Shown here piece by piece: positions 1 through 8,448 of a stretch of DNA of 64,000 nt. The DNA is taken from positions 2,032,001 through 2,096,000 of the forward strand of contig NZ_UHFH01000003.1 in the NCBI RefSeq assembly GCF_900459225.1, read 5' to 3'. Each line of letters opens with the position of its first letter. Position 1 is the first letter of the stretch. Position numbers and translations under genes: made by a program. Source of the stretch: Streptococcus dysgalactiae subsp. dysgalactiae. Its GTDB lineage: Bacteria > Bacillota > Bacilli > Lactobacillales > Streptococcaceae. The notes below the pieces were generated by a model. That model saw only the letters and a list, made by a program, of their open reading frames with translations. It was not told the origin of the DNA and did not search any database.

Positions 1-21
1 TAAGAGAGAGCGGTTGGTTTT

Positions 22-222
22 TTATTTCAGTTTTTCTTTGACAGCATCTACTGTCCCTTCGACTGCTTCTTTAGCATCATCTACTAGTTCTTTACCTTTG
101 GCAATTGTTTTTTCGACAAAACCTTTTGCTTCTAACTCTTTATCACCAGTTAGCTTCCCAGCACCTTCTTTAAGGCTGCCTGATGCTTGTTCAACTTTTG
201 CTTTTAGTTTTTCTTCTGACAT
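22..222 (-). CDS. CsbD-family stress-response protein
   Basis: A 66-residue, strongly charged protein made almost only of Lys, Glu, Ala, Gly and Asp. It carries the family pattern [21 protein letters not shown] near the N-terminus, followed by repeated KA/EK segments predicted to be helical. CsbD proteins are small, abundant general-stress proteins of unknown biochemical role; in Bacillus csbD is in the SigB regulon. There is no signal peptide or membrane segment, so it should be cytosolic. The start is fixed by AAAGGAGG about 6 bases upstream of the ATG at 222. It is a single-gene unit. The family assignment is firm; the function is not known. Confidence 0.88.
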   Translation of the reverse strand: MSEEKLKAKVEQASGSLKEGAGKLTGDKELEAKGFVEKTIAKGKELVDDAKEAVEGTVDAVKEKLK

Positions 223-280
223 AATGTGCCTCCTTTGATTTTTACTTTATAATAACATTTTGATTATTTCTAGGCAAATA

Positions 281-312
281 AAAAAGTAAGAACCGCTAGT
301 GTTAGGCGATTC
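281..312 (-). terminator. Hairpin with U-run between csbD-like gene and tRNA-Cys
   Basis: AAGAATCGC and GCGGTTCTT (minus sense, one G-U pair) flank a nine-base loop and are followed on the minus strand by ACTTTTTTATTT. This has the form of an intrinsic terminator. No intact gene ends just upstream of it on that strand; only a decayed reading frame (about 326-478) does, which suggests the terminator belonged to a lost small gene. Confidence 0.5.
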
Positions 313-325
313 TTGCTAAAAATTT

Positions 326-478
326 CTACTTATTTGACATTAGTCCAGTGCACTTTATTCCATTAATCATTGCCTTAACAGAATCATAATCTTTAAAACC
401 TAAAAGCTTTGCCCTACTGTCATCTTCTTTACAAAGAACCTTCAAACTAGACTGTATTTTTCTCCATTTTTCTCTTTT
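326..478 (-). other. Possible small-gene remnant without a start codon
   Basis: An open frame of about 50 codons on the minus strand runs from an upstream stop near 480 to TAG at 326. It reads ...LKVLCKEDDSRAKLLGFKDY... and ends LMSNK. It has no good start codon or ribosome-binding site, and the first usable ATG lies near its end. It is followed by a terminator-like hairpin at 281-312. The composition looks coding-like, but I recognise no family. It may be the tail of a deleted gene next to the tRNA, or chance. Confidence 0.2.
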
Positions 479-489
479 TTATCCTGTCA

Positions 490-541
490 AAAAAAATAAA
501 AGCCTTGATTTAAAAACGTTTTTACGAGGTTAATCAAGGCT
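490..541 (-). terminator. Terminator after tRNA-Cys
   Basis: AGCCTTGATT (501-510) and AATCAAGGCT (532-541) form a perfect ten-base-pair stem. In the minus direction it is followed by TTTTATTTTTTTT. It lies 16 bases beyond the tRNA 3' end and should terminate the tRNA transcript. Confidence 0.85.
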
Positions 542-556
542 TCATTTGTATTATTA

Positions 557-627
557 AGGCGGTAGACGGATTTGAACCGACGATCAAGCTTTTGCAGAGC
601 CGTGCCTTACCACTTGGCTATACCGCC
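557..627 (-). tRNA. tRNA-Cys (GCA)
   Basis: Read on the minus strand, the acceptor arm GGCGGTA (627-621) pairs with TACCGCC (564-558), with U at 557 as discriminator. The D arm is GCC...GGC, the anticodon loop is CTGCAAA with anticodon GCA (cysteine), and the T loop is TTCAAAT. CCA is not encoded. It is about 71 nt long, transcribed alone, and followed by the strong terminator at 490-541. No integrated element is seen at its 3' end. Confidence 0.95.
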
Positions 628-787
628 ACAACACAAATTATTTTACCTTAATTCCCTATATCCGTCAAGTATTATTTCTAGTTCACAGGTGACACTATTT
701 CTCCCTCTCCTAACAAACTAGCGCTTAATATTTTGGAAAAAGTCCTTTTTTAGATTAAGTTAGCTTAATTCATTGAAAAAAATTTAA

Positions 788-803
788 ATGAAAGCGCTTT
801 AAT
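788..803 (+). promoter_or_regulatory. cre-like CcpA site upstream of ahpC
   Basis: ATGAAAGCGCTTTAAT matches the catabolite-responsive element WTGNAARCGNWWWCAW at 15 of 16 positions (A instead of C near the 3' end). It lies about 155 bases upstream of the ahpC -35 box, so repression by roadblock or at a second upstream promoter is possible. The rest of 628-957 shows only A+T-rich sequence with no gene. Confidence 0.55.
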
Positions 804-957
804 TTGGTTAAATTTTCTGTTTAAACTAATTTTATTAACCCTTTGATTTCACAGGCTTAGTGGCTTATTTAGAATGATTTTAATGTATGTGATGCTATTC
901 ACATCTAAATTGTCAGAAAACAATAGGCACTAATCTAGGAAAATCAAGGGTTTTTGA

Positions 958-987
958 TTGGACATACGCTTGTCGTTCTTTTATAAT
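958..987 (+). promoter_or_regulatory. Sigma-A promoter of ahpCF
   Basis: TTGGAC at 958-963 and TATAAT at 982-987 are separated by 18 bases. Transcription would begin about 994, giving a short leader before the GAGGAGGA ribosome-binding site of ahpC. No clear PerR box was seen here. Confidence 0.75.
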
Positions 988-1027
988 ACAAGTATAAAAA
1001 TTTAATAAATAAGAGGAGGACAGCTAT

Positions 1028-1588
1028 ATGTCTCTAATTGGAAAAGAAATTACTGAATTTTCAGCCGATGCTTACCATAATGGTAAATTTATCAAGGTAA
1101 CAAGCGATGATGTTAAGGGCAAATGGTCTATCTTCTGCTTCTATCCAGCAGATTTCTCATTTGTTTGTCCAACAGAGCTAGGTGACCTTCAAGAACAATA
1201 TGAAGCACTAAAAGCATTAGATGTTGAAGTTTACTCTGTTTCAACAGATACTCACTTTGTCCACAAAGCTTGGCATGATGATTCAGATGTTGTTGGTACA
1301 ATCACTTATCCAATGATTGGTGACCCATCTCATCTTATTTCTCAAGCCTTTGAGGTTTTAGGCGAAGATGGTCTCGCTCAACGTGGAACATTTATCGTGG
1401 ACCCAGATGGCATTATCCAAATGATGGAAATCAATGCTGATGGTATCGGACGTGATGCTAGCACATTGCTGGACAAAATCCGTGCTGCTCAGTACGTTCG
1501 TAAACATCCAGGTGAAGTTTGTCCAGCTAAATGGAAAGAAGGCGCAGAAACATTGACACCAAGTCTTGACCTAGTTGGTAAGATTTAA
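1028..1588 (+). CDS. ahpC: Alkyl hydroperoxide reductase subunit C (2-Cys peroxiredoxin)
   Basis: 186 residues, the usual AhpC length. It reduces H2O2, alkyl hydroperoxides and peroxynitrite in the cytosol and is re-reduced by AhpF, encoded next. The peroxidatic Cys47 lies in [13 protein letters not shown]. The resolving Cys165 lies in [10 protein letters not shown], and the C-terminal tail typical of sensitive, typical 2-Cys peroxiredoxins is present. The ATG follows AAGAGGAGGA. ahpF follows after 20 bases, so the two form one operon ending at 3154-3190. Streptococci lack catalase, so this pair is a main peroxide scavenger. A cre-like site upstream suggests carbon-source control. Confidence 0.98.
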   Translation: MSLIGKEITEFSADAYHNGKFIKVTSDDVKGKWSIFCFYPADFSFVCPTELGDLQEQYEALKALDVEVYSVSTDTHFVHKAWHDDSDVVGTITYPMIGDPSHLISQAFEVLGEDGLAQRGTFIVDPDGIIQMMEINADGIGRDASTLLDKIRAAQYVRKHPGEVCPAKWKEGAETLTPSLDLVGKI

Positions 1589-1608
1589 CACCCCTAAGGA
1601 GGAAGATT

Positions 1609-3141
1609 ATGGCATTAAGTCCTGATATTAAAGAACAACTTGCCCAATACCTCACCTTGTTAGAATCTGATTTGGTTTTGCAAGCTTATCTTGGTGATGA
1701 TGAACAGTCTCAAAAGGTTAAAGACTTCGTGGAAGAAATTGCTGCGATGTCTGATCGTATTTCGGTTGAAGAAACTGTCTTAGATCGTAAACCAAGCTTT
1801 AAAGTTGCGAAAAAAGGACAAGATAGTGGGGTTGCCTTTGCTGGTCTACCTTTAGGCCACGAATTTACGTCTTTCATCCTTGCCCTCTTGCAAGTATCTG
1901 GACGTGCCCCAAAAGTAGATCAAGATGTTATTGACCGCATCAAGGCTATTGATCGCCCACTCCATTTTGAAACTTACGTCAGCTTAACCTGCCATAACTG
2001 TCCAGACGTTGTTCAAGCTCTCAACATTATGTCTGTTTTGAATGACAAGATTTCACATACTATGGTGGAAGGTGGCATGTTCCAAGATGAAGTGAAAGCC
2101 AAAGGCATTATGTCTGTGCCAACTGTCTTCTTAGATGGTGAAGAATTCACTTCAGGCCGTGCTACTATCGAACAACTCTTAGAACAAGTCGCTGGTCCCC
2201 TTTCAGAAGAAGCCTTTGCGGATAAAGGGGTCTATGATGTCCTTGTTGTTGGTGGTGGACCTGCGGGCAATAGCGCTGCTATCTATGCAGCTCGTAAAGG
2301 GTTGAAAACAGGCTTATTGGCTGAAACCTTTGGTGGTCAGGTCATGGAAACTGTTGGTATTGAAAATATGATTGGTACCCTCTACACAGAAGGGCCAAAA
2401 TTAATGGCCGAAGTAGAGGCTCATACCAAGTCTTATGATGTTGACATTATCAAAGCACAACTAGCTACCTCAATTGAGAAAAAAGAAAACATCGAGGTTA
2501 CTCTGGCTAACGGTGCTATTTTACAAGCCAAAACAGCTATTTTAGCCCTTGGTGCTAAATGGCGTAACATCAATGTTCCTGGGGAAGACGAATTCCGCAA
2601 CAAAGGGGTCACTTACTGTCCTCATTGTGATGGTCCTCTCTTTGAAGGCAAGGACGTTGCTGTTATCGGTGGTGGAAACTCTGGATTAGAAGCTGCCCTT
2701 GATTTGGCTGGTCTTGCTAAACACGTGTATGTGTTAGAATTCTTGCCTGAGCTCAAAGCTGACAAAGTGCTTCAAGACCGCGCAGCTGATACTGCTAACA
2801 TGACTATTATCAAAAATGTTGCAACCAAAGACATTGTTGGTGACGATCATGTTACTGGTCTCAACTACACTGTACGTGATAGCGGTGAGGAGAAACACAT
2901 TGACCTTGAAGGGGTCTTTGTCCAAATTGGTCTTGTTCCAAATACAGCTTGGCTCAAGGATAGCGGTGTGAACCTAACCGACCGCGGTGAAGTTATCGTG
3001 GATAAACATGGGTCAACCAATATTCCTGGTATCTTTGCTGCTGGGGACTGTACTGATTCAGCTTATAAGCAAATCATTATTTCAATGGGATCTGGGGCTA
3101 CTGCTGCCATCGGTGCCTTTGACTACTTGATTCGTCAATAA
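1609..3141 (+). CDS. ahpF: Alkyl hydroperoxide reductase subunit F (NADH:peroxiredoxin oxidoreductase)
   Basis: 510 residues, full length. The N-terminal tandem thioredoxin-like domain (about 1-200) carries the CHNC redox pair (Cys128/Cys131). The thioredoxin-reductase-like part follows, with FAD-binding GGGPAGNSAA near 215, the active-site CPHC near 337, NAD-binding GGGNSGLEAA near 350, and a second FAD motif GIFAAGDCTD near the C-terminus. Electrons pass from NADH through FAD and the two disulfides to AhpC. The start follows TAAGGAGG, and the gene is translationally close to ahpC. Confidence 0.98.
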   Translation: MALSPDIKEQLAQYLTLLESDLVLQAYLGDDEQSQKVKDFVEEIAAMSDRISVEETVLDRKPSFKVAKKGQDSGVAFAGLPLGHEFTSFILALLQVSGRAPKVDQDVIDRIKAIDRPLHFETYVSLTCHNCPDVVQALNIMSVLNDKISHTMVEGGMFQDEVKAKGIMSVPTVFLDGEEFTSGRATIEQLLEQVAGPLSEEAFADKGVYDVLVVGGGPAGNSAAIYAARKGLKTGLLAETFGGQVMETVGIENMIGTLYTEGPKLMAEVEAHTKSYDVDIIKAQLATSIEKKENIEVTLANGAILQAKTAILALGAKWRNINVPGEDEFRNKGVTYCPHCDGPLFEGKDVAVIGGGNSGLEAALDLAGLAKHVYVLEFLPELKADKVLQDRAADTANMTIIKNVATKDIVGDDHVTGLNYTVRDSGEEKHIDLEGVFVQIGLVPNTAWLKDSGVNLTDRGEVIVDKHGSTNIPGIFAAGDCTDSAYKQIIISMGSGATAAIGAFDYLIRQ

Positions 3142-3153
3142 TGACACCCTATT

Positions 3154-3190
3154 AAAAGAAGCTTTGAGCTAATGCTCAAAGCTTCTTTTT
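3154..3190. terminator. Bidirectional terminator between ahpF and hutI
   Basis: AAGAAGCTTTGAGC (3156-3169) pairs perfectly with GCTCAAAGCTTCTT (3174-3187) around a four-base loop. T-rich tracts follow in both directions, so it can serve ahpCF on the plus strand and hutI on the minus strand. Confidence 0.9.
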
Positions 3191-3198
3191 GGGACTTT

Positions 3199-4464
3199 TT
3201 AAAGGATGCGACCTTGGTCAACGACAAGTTGACCTTTTTTGTAAACTTGATGGATCAAGTTAGTGGCAAAGAAATAAAGAGGGTAATCAATATTTGGAGC
3301 GTCAAAAATGGCAATATCTGCTTCTTTACCAACTGTCAAACTGCCAACTCTCTCCTGACGATTGACAGAGTATGCCGCATTAATAGTAACAGCATTTAAC
3401 ACTTCAATGGGTGTTAAGCGTAACATGAAACATCCTAACTGCATAACAAATTGCATATTAGCTGTTGGACAACTACCAGGATTACTATCTGTTGAGAGAG
3501 TAATCGCCATGCCAGCATCAATCATCTTGCGCGCTGGTGCATAGGTATCTTCCATTAAACTAAAGGTAGTCGCTGGGAGAAGATTTCCAATCACGCCTGC
3601 TTGACTCATTTTGGCAATGCCCTCATCAGTTGCCATCATTAAGTGTTCTGCACTTATGGCGCCCAGTTCTGCTGCTACATCAACCCCACCGATAGACGCA
3701 ATCTCGTCAGCGTGAATACGAAGCTTGAACCCTAATTCTTTAGCCTTACTTAAAAGATAACGTGATTCCTCCGCAGTAAAGACATTCTTCTCACAAAAAA
3801 TATCACAAAATTCTGCCAGATTCTCTTTCTTCACCTCTGGTAACATCTGCTCAACAATCTCATCGAGGTAAGCCTTAGCATTCCCTTGGTATTCTTCAGG
3901 AATCGCATGAGCTGCCATAAAAGTGGAGACTAAATCAATAGGATGATCTTTTTCCAAGGCAGCAACAACATCCAATTGACGTTTTTCTGTTTCCCAATCA
4001 AGGCCGTAACCACTTTTAGCTTCGACGGTAGTTACCCCGTGAAGCAACATATAGTCCAGTAATCTCTTGGACTTTTGGTAAAGATTGTCAAAGCTAGCTG
4101 TCCGAGTGGCCCTTACCGTGCTTAAAATGCCTCCACCTTGAGCAAGAATGTCTAAATAAGGAACGCCTGCTAGTTTCTGTGCAAATTCATGTTCCCGACT
4201 ACCGCCATAAACCAAATGGGTATGACAGTCAATAATACCAGGTGTCGCAATTTTACCTTCATATGAACGCACAACAGTTTCTGGCCCAATTAAACTAGCA
4301 TCTGGCTGTCCGGAACCAAGGGCCATGATGAGACCATTTTTGAGAGCCAAGTAACCATCTTCGATAATGGTAGCTTCTTTCATTTCTTGCCCGGTCAAAG
4401 GATGACCAGGATCATTGGGGCAAACGATTTGATTGAAATGTGTTAATAAGACATCAGCAACCAT
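3199..4464 (-). CDS. hutI: Imidazolonepropionase
   Basis: 421 residues, amidohydrolase superfamily. It hydrolyses 4-imidazolone-5-propionate to N-formimino-L-glutamate, the third step of histidine degradation. The metal-binding HxH motif is in [12 protein letters not shown], further metal ligands are in RIHADEI and AEHLMMA, and [11 protein letters not shown] is the conserved C-terminal active-site segment. The ATG follows AAAGGAGG. It diverges from hutU, with a 304-base regulatory region between them, and ends at the shared terminator with ahpF. It is the only catabolic hut gene on the minus strand. Confidence 0.97.
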   Translation of the reverse strand: MVADVLLTHFNQIVCPNDPGHPLTGQEMKEATIIEDGYLALKNGLIMALGSGQPDASLIGPETVVRSYEGKIATPGIIDCHTHLVYGGSREHEFAQKLAGVPYLDILAQGGGILSTVRATRTASFDNLYQKSKRLLDYMLLHGVTTVEAKSGYGLDWETEKRQLDVVAALEKDHPIDLVSTFMAAHAIPEEYQGNAKAYLDEIVEQMLPEVKKENLAEFCDIFCEKNVFTAEESRYLLSKAKELGFKLRIHADEIASIGGVDVAAELGAISAEHLMMATDEGIAKMSQAGVIGNLLPATTFSLMEDTYAPARKMIDAGMAITLSTDSNPGSCPTANMQFVMQLGCFMLRLTPIEVLNAVTINAAYSVNRQERVGSLTVGKEADIAIFDAPNIDYPLYFFATNLIHQVYKKGQLVVDQGRIL

Positions 4465-4500
4465 AAAAACCTCCTTTGTTAATATGACTTGTTACCTAAT

Positions 4501-4585
4501 GACGACTCACTGTTAATAGTCAAAAACAAACCTCCTAAACTCATAAAGCGTGAGTTTACTAAAGCACCGCTTAACAAAAGTCGTC
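4501..4585 (-). promoter_or_regulatory. Inverted repeats in the hutI leader
   Basis: Two nested inverted repeats lie just upstream of hutI. AAACTCA (4537-4543) and TGAGTTT (4551-4557) surround seven bases; GACGACT (4501-4507) and AGTCGTC (4579-4585) bracket the whole block. They could be a repressor operator or a leader RNA fold. The function is inferred only from the symmetry. Confidence 0.35.
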
Positions 4586-4622
4586 TTTTCCTACTTCTAT
4601 AGTGTCATAAACTCATCTTACT

Positions 4623-4648
4623 GTCAAAGCGTCAAATTTTAGTCAAAA
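4623..4648 (+). promoter_or_regulatory. Tandem GTCAAA repeats in the hut divergent promoter region
   Basis: GTCAAA occurs at 4623-4628, 4631-4636 and 4642-4647 in direct orientation. The last two copies make seven-base units (GTCAAAT, GTCAAAA) separated by four bases, an 11-base period, which is the arrangement typical of SARP/BTAD activator sites. A further GTCAAAAA is at 4519. A BTAD-domain regulator is encoded at the other end of the same cluster. The TTGACT at 4698-4703 may be the hutU -35, but no good -10 is visible. Confidence 0.4.
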
Positions 4649-4768
4649 AATAGGTTATAGCGATATTTTTAGACTTTTTTAGCATTTCTATCTCTGATTG
4701 ACTTTTTATAGACTAGGCTAAGTTAAACTAATCTCGACAATAAAAAATGATTTAAGGAGGAATTTTCT

Positions 4769-6799
4769 ATGTCATTTTACAGTGAAACTGAAATAGCTGC
4801 TGCTATGACCGTTAAGTTAGACGATGTTTTACCTGAAAAGACTGTGTTCGAAGAAGGTATCCGCAGAGCACCAGACAGAGGTTTTCGCTTGAGCCAATCT
4901 CAAACCGAAATTGCCTTAAAAAATGCCCTACGTTATGTGCCTACGAAGTTCCACGAAGAAGTCATTCCAGAATTTTTGGAAGAACTCAAAACCCGTGGCC
5001 GCATTTATGGCTACCGCTGGAGACCAAAAGATCGCATTTATGGAAAACCAATTAACGAGTACAAAGGCACTTGTACAGCCACCAAGGCTATGCAAGTCAT
5101 GATTGACAATAACTTGAGTTTTGAGATTGCCTTGTACCCTTACGAATTAGTCACTTATGGAGAAACTGGTTCTGTTTGTGCTAACTGGATGCAATACCAA
5201 TTAATCAAAAAATACCTAGAGGTCATGACTGATGAACAAACCTTAGTGGTTGAGTCTGGTCATCCAGTTGGTCTCTTCAAGTCCAAATCTGAGGCGCCTC
5301 GTGTAATCATTACCAACGGCCTTTTGGTGGGTGAATACGACAACATGAGAGACTGGGAAATCGCTGAAGAAATGGGTGTCACCAACTATGGTCAAATGAC
5401 CGCAGGTGGTTGGATGTATATTGGCCCACAAGGGATTGTCCATGGAACATTTAATACTCTCTTAAATGCTGGTCGTCTCAAACTTGGAGTGGCTGATGAC
5501 GGTGATTTGACCGGTAAGCTGTTCATCTCATCTGGTTTAGGAGGCATGAGTGGGGCACAAGGTAAGGCTGCAGAAATTGCTAAAGCCGTTGCCATTGTTG
5601 CTGAAGTTGACCAATCTCGGATTGAAACCCGTCATTCTCAAGGCTGGATCAGTCAAATTGCCGAAAGCCCTGAAGAAGCTCTGCAATTAGCCCAAAAAGC
5701 CATAGATGCTAAAGAATCCACTTCCATTGCTTACCATGGTAATATCGTTGACCTTTTAGAGTACGTCAATGACAACCATATTCATGTTGACCTTTTGTCT
5801 GACCAAACCTCTTGTCACAATGTTTACGATGGTGGTTACTGCCCAGTAGGTATTAGCTTTGACGAAAGAACTCGTCTCTTAGCAGAAGACAAGGATACCT
5901 TCCACCAAATGGTTGATGATACCTTGGCACGGCATTTTGAAGCTATTAAGACGTTAACTGAAAACGGCACTTATTTCTTTGACTATGGCAATGCCTTTAT
6001 GAAGTCTGTTTACGATTCTGGTATTAAAGAAATTTCTAAGAATGGTCTTGACGACAAAGACGGCTTTATCTGGCCATCCTATGTGGAAGACATCATGGGT
6101 CCTATGCTTTTTGACTACGGCTATGGACCATTCCGTTGGGTCTGCTTGAGTGGTAACCACGATGACTTGGTTGCAACTGACCATGCAGCTATGGAAGCCA
6201 TCAATCCTGACCGCCGTTACCAAGACCGTGATAATTATAACTGGATTCGTGATGCTGAGAAAAATCAATTAGTCGTCGGCACACAAGCTCGAATCCTTTA
6301 CCAAGACTGTATTGGCCGTGTGAATATCGCCCTCAAATTTAACAAATTGGTCCGCGAAGGTAAGATTGGACCTGTCATGATTGGACGTGACCACCATGAC
6401 GTGTCTGGTACTGACTCACCATTCCGTGAAACCTCAAACATTAAAGACGGTTCCAATGTGACCTGTGATATGGCAGTTCAATGTTACGCTGGTAACGCTG
6501 CGCGTGGTATGAGTTTGGTAGCTCTTCATAACGGTGGCGGAACTGGTATCGGTAAAGCCATCAACGGCGGCTTTGGACTTGTTCTAGATGGTAGCGAACG
6601 CATTGATGAGATTATTAAATCTGCCATTGCTTGGGATACTATGGGCGGTGTAGCTCGCCGTAACTGGGCGCGCAATGAACACGCTATTGAGACCGCTATT
6701 GAGTATAATCGTCTCCATGCAGGTACTGATCACATCACTATCCCATACTTGGCTGATGATGACCTTGTGACTTCAGCGGTGAATCAATTATTTCAGTAA
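4769..6799 (+). CDS. hutU: Urocanate hydratase
   Basis: 676 residues. It converts urocanate to 4-imidazolone-5-propionate with tightly bound NAD+, the second step of histidine breakdown. Recognisable urocanase features are the N-terminal GYRWRPKDRIYGKP segment, the NAD-binding loop SSGLGGMSGAQGKA (about residue 255), and the C-terminal RDHHDVSGTDSPFRET and HNGGGTGIGKAINGG motifs. It is about 120 residues longer than the roughly 555-residue Bacillus and Pseudomonas enzymes, so it belongs to the long urocanase type. RBS AAGGAGG. First gene of the main hut operon; ftcD follows after 95 bases. Confidence 0.96.
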   Translation: MSFYSETEIAAAMTVKLDDVLPEKTVFEEGIRRAPDRGFRLSQSQTEIALKNALRYVPTKFHEEVIPEFLEELKTRGRIYGYRWRPKDRIYGKPINEYKGTCTATKAMQVMIDNNLSFEIALYPYELVTYGETGSVCANWMQYQLIKKYLEVMTDEQTLVVESGHPVGLFKSKSEAPRVIITNGLLVGEYDNMRDWEIAEEMGVTNYGQMTAGGWMYIGPQGIVHGTFNTLLNAGRLKLGVADDGDLTGKLFISSGLGGMSGAQGKAAEIAKAVAIVAEVDQSRIETRHSQGWISQIAESPEEALQLAQKAIDAKESTSIAYHGNIVDLLEYVNDNHIHVDLLSDQTSCHNVYDGGYCPVGISFDERTRLLAEDKDTFHQMVDDTLARHFEAIKTLTENGTYFFDYGNAFMKSVYDSGIKEISKNGLDDKDGFIWPSYVEDIMGPMLFDYGYGPFRWVCLSGNHDDLVATDHAAMEAINPDRRYQDRDNYNWIRDAEKNQLVVGTQARILYQDCIGRVNIALKFNKLVREGKIGPVMIGRDHHDVSGTDSPFRETSNIKDGSNVTCDMAVQCYAGNAARGMSLVALHNGGGTGIGKAINGGFGLVLDGSERIDEIIKSAIAWDTMGGVARRNWARNEHAIETAIEYNRLHAGTDHITIPYLADDDLVTSAVNQLFQ

Positions 6800-6894
6800 A
6801 AGCAGCTAGATAACTAGATAAAAATGTAAGCGTTATCTATAATAGATAACCCATTCCCTTAATGAATAACTCAATGACATAAAAGGAGATTAAC

Positions 6895-7794
6895 ATGGCG
6901 AAAATTGTTGAATGTATTCCCAACTTCTCAGAAGGCCAAAATCAGGCTGTTATCGACGGCTTGGTAGCGACGGCCAAAAGTATTCCTGGAGTGACCCTCC
7001 TCGACTACTCTTCTGATGCGAGCCACAACCGGAGCGTGTTTACCTTGGTTGGAGACGATCAGTCTATCCAGGAAGCAGCTTTCCAACTGATTAAATACGC
7101 TTCTGAAAACATTGACATGACCAAACATCATGGCGAACACCCTCGTATGGGTGCCACCGATGTCTGCCCGTTCGTCCCAATCAAAGACATCACCACAGCA
7201 GAATGTGTTGAGATTTCCAAACAAGTCGCAGAACGGATTAACCGTGAACTTGGAATCCCAATCTTCCTTTATGAAGATTCTGCCACACGCCCAGAACGTC
7301 AAAACCTTGCTAAAATCCGTAAAGGTCAGTTTGAAGGCATGCCAGAAAAACTGTTGGAAGAGGACTGGGCACCTGATTACGGAGATCGTAAGATTCACCC
7401 AACTGCTGGAGTAACTGCCGTCGGTGCTCGCATGCCATTGGTTGCCTTCAATGTTAATTTGGATACGGACAATATCGACATTGCTAATAAAATTGCTAAA
7501 ATTATCCGCGGTTCAGGTGGTGGCTACAAATATTGTAAAGCCATCGGTGTTATGTTAGAAGACCGCCATATTGCCCAAGTCTCCATGAACATGGTTAACT
7601 TTGAAAAATGTTCTCTTTACCGTACTTTTGAAACCATTCGCTTTGAAGCTAAACGCTATGGGGTTAACATTATCGGTTCGGAAGTCATCGGACTTGCGCC
7701 AGCCAAAGCCTTAATCGATGTGGCTGAATACTACTTGCAAGTTGAGGACTTTGACTACAATAAACAGATTCTTGAAAACCATTTGCTAGGTTAG
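6895..7794 (+). CDS. ftcD: Glutamate formimidoyltransferase
   Basis: 299 residues, the monofunctional bacterial form; in animals this domain is fused to the cyclodeaminase. It transfers the formimino group from N-formimino-glutamate to tetrahydrofolate, releasing glutamate. Family signatures are the N-terminal CIPNFSEGQN, the SHNRSVFT segment, and HHGEHPRMGATDVCPFVP with its active-site histidine. RBS AAAAGGAG. The stop is 10 bases before fchA, so the two partner enzymes are probably co-translated. Position and product link histidine breakdown to the folate one-carbon pool. Confidence 0.96.
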   Translation: MAKIVECIPNFSEGQNQAVIDGLVATAKSIPGVTLLDYSSDASHNRSVFTLVGDDQSIQEAAFQLIKYASENIDMTKHHGEHPRMGATDVCPFVPIKDITTAECVEISKQVAERINRELGIPIFLYEDSATRPERQNLAKIRKGQFEGMPEKLLEEDWAPDYGDRKIHPTAGVTAVGARMPLVAFNVNLDTDNIDIANKIAKIIRGSGGGYKYCKAIGVMLEDRHIAQVSMNMVNFEKCSLYRTFETIRFEAKRYGVNIIGSEVIGLAPAKALIDVAEYYLQVEDFDYNKQILENHLLG

Positions 7795-7804
7795 GAGGTT
7801 CTCT

Positions 7805-8431
7805 ATGGGTTTAGTTGATTTAAGCTTAACAGATTTCGCTAAAGTCCTTGGCTCAGATGCCCCTGCTCCAGGTGGTGGTTCTGCTGCTGCTCTCTCTGGC
7901 GCTAATGGCATTTCCTTGACCAAGATGGTCTGTGAATTGACCCTCGGTAAGAAACAATATGCTGACTACCAAGCTATTATTACAGAGGTCCATGCTAAAA
8001 GCACCGCTCTACAAGTTAGCTTGCTTGCAGCCATTGACAAAGACACCGAAGCTTTTAACCGAGTTTCTGCCGTTTTCGACATGCCAAAAGAGACTGACGA
8101 AGACAAGGCTGCCAGACGAACTGCCATGCAAAAGGCTTTAAAAACAGCAGCACAATCACCATTTGAGATGATGACCCTCATGGTCGAAGCACTCGAAACC
8201 ACTGAAACAGCTGTCGGCAAGTCTAATACAAATGCTGCTAGTGATCTCGGAGTAGCTGCCTTAAACTTAAAAGCAGGTTTACAAGGCGCTTGGTTGAATG
8301 TCTTGATTAATCTGTCTGGCATCAAAGATGAAGACTTTGTTACCGACTATCGCCAAAAAGGGCAAGCCTTATTAGACAAGGGCTGTCACTTGGCCGATGA
8401 CATCTACACGAAAATTCTCGATATTGTTTAA
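7805..8431 (+). CDS. fchA: Formiminotetrahydrofolate cyclodeaminase
   Basis: 208 residues. It deaminates 5-formimino-tetrahydrofolate to 5,10-methenyl-tetrahydrofolate and ammonia, directly using the FtcD product. The FTCD_C family hallmark is the N-terminal [19 protein letters not shown], followed by an all-helical fold with charged helices around residues 60-120 and the [18 protein letters not shown] segment. RBS TAGGAGG lies over the end of ftcD. fhs follows after 17 bases. Confidence 0.95.
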   Translation: MGLVDLSLTDFAKVLGSDAPAPGGGSAAALSGANGISLTKMVCELTLGKKQYADYQAIITEVHAKSTALQVSLLAAIDKDTEAFNRVSAVFDMPKETDEDKAARRTAMQKALKTAAQSPFEMMTLMVEALETTETAVGKSNTNAASDLGVAALNLKAGLQGAWLNVLINLSGIKDEDFVTDYRQKGQALLDKGCHLADDIYTKILDIV

Positions 8432-8448
8432 CAAGTAAAGGAGCAACT

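Noticed and set aside
4620..4648. cre site in the hutI-hutU gap
   Set aside because: The AAAGCG core is present but the flanks break the consensus at several positions; the direct repeat reading is better.
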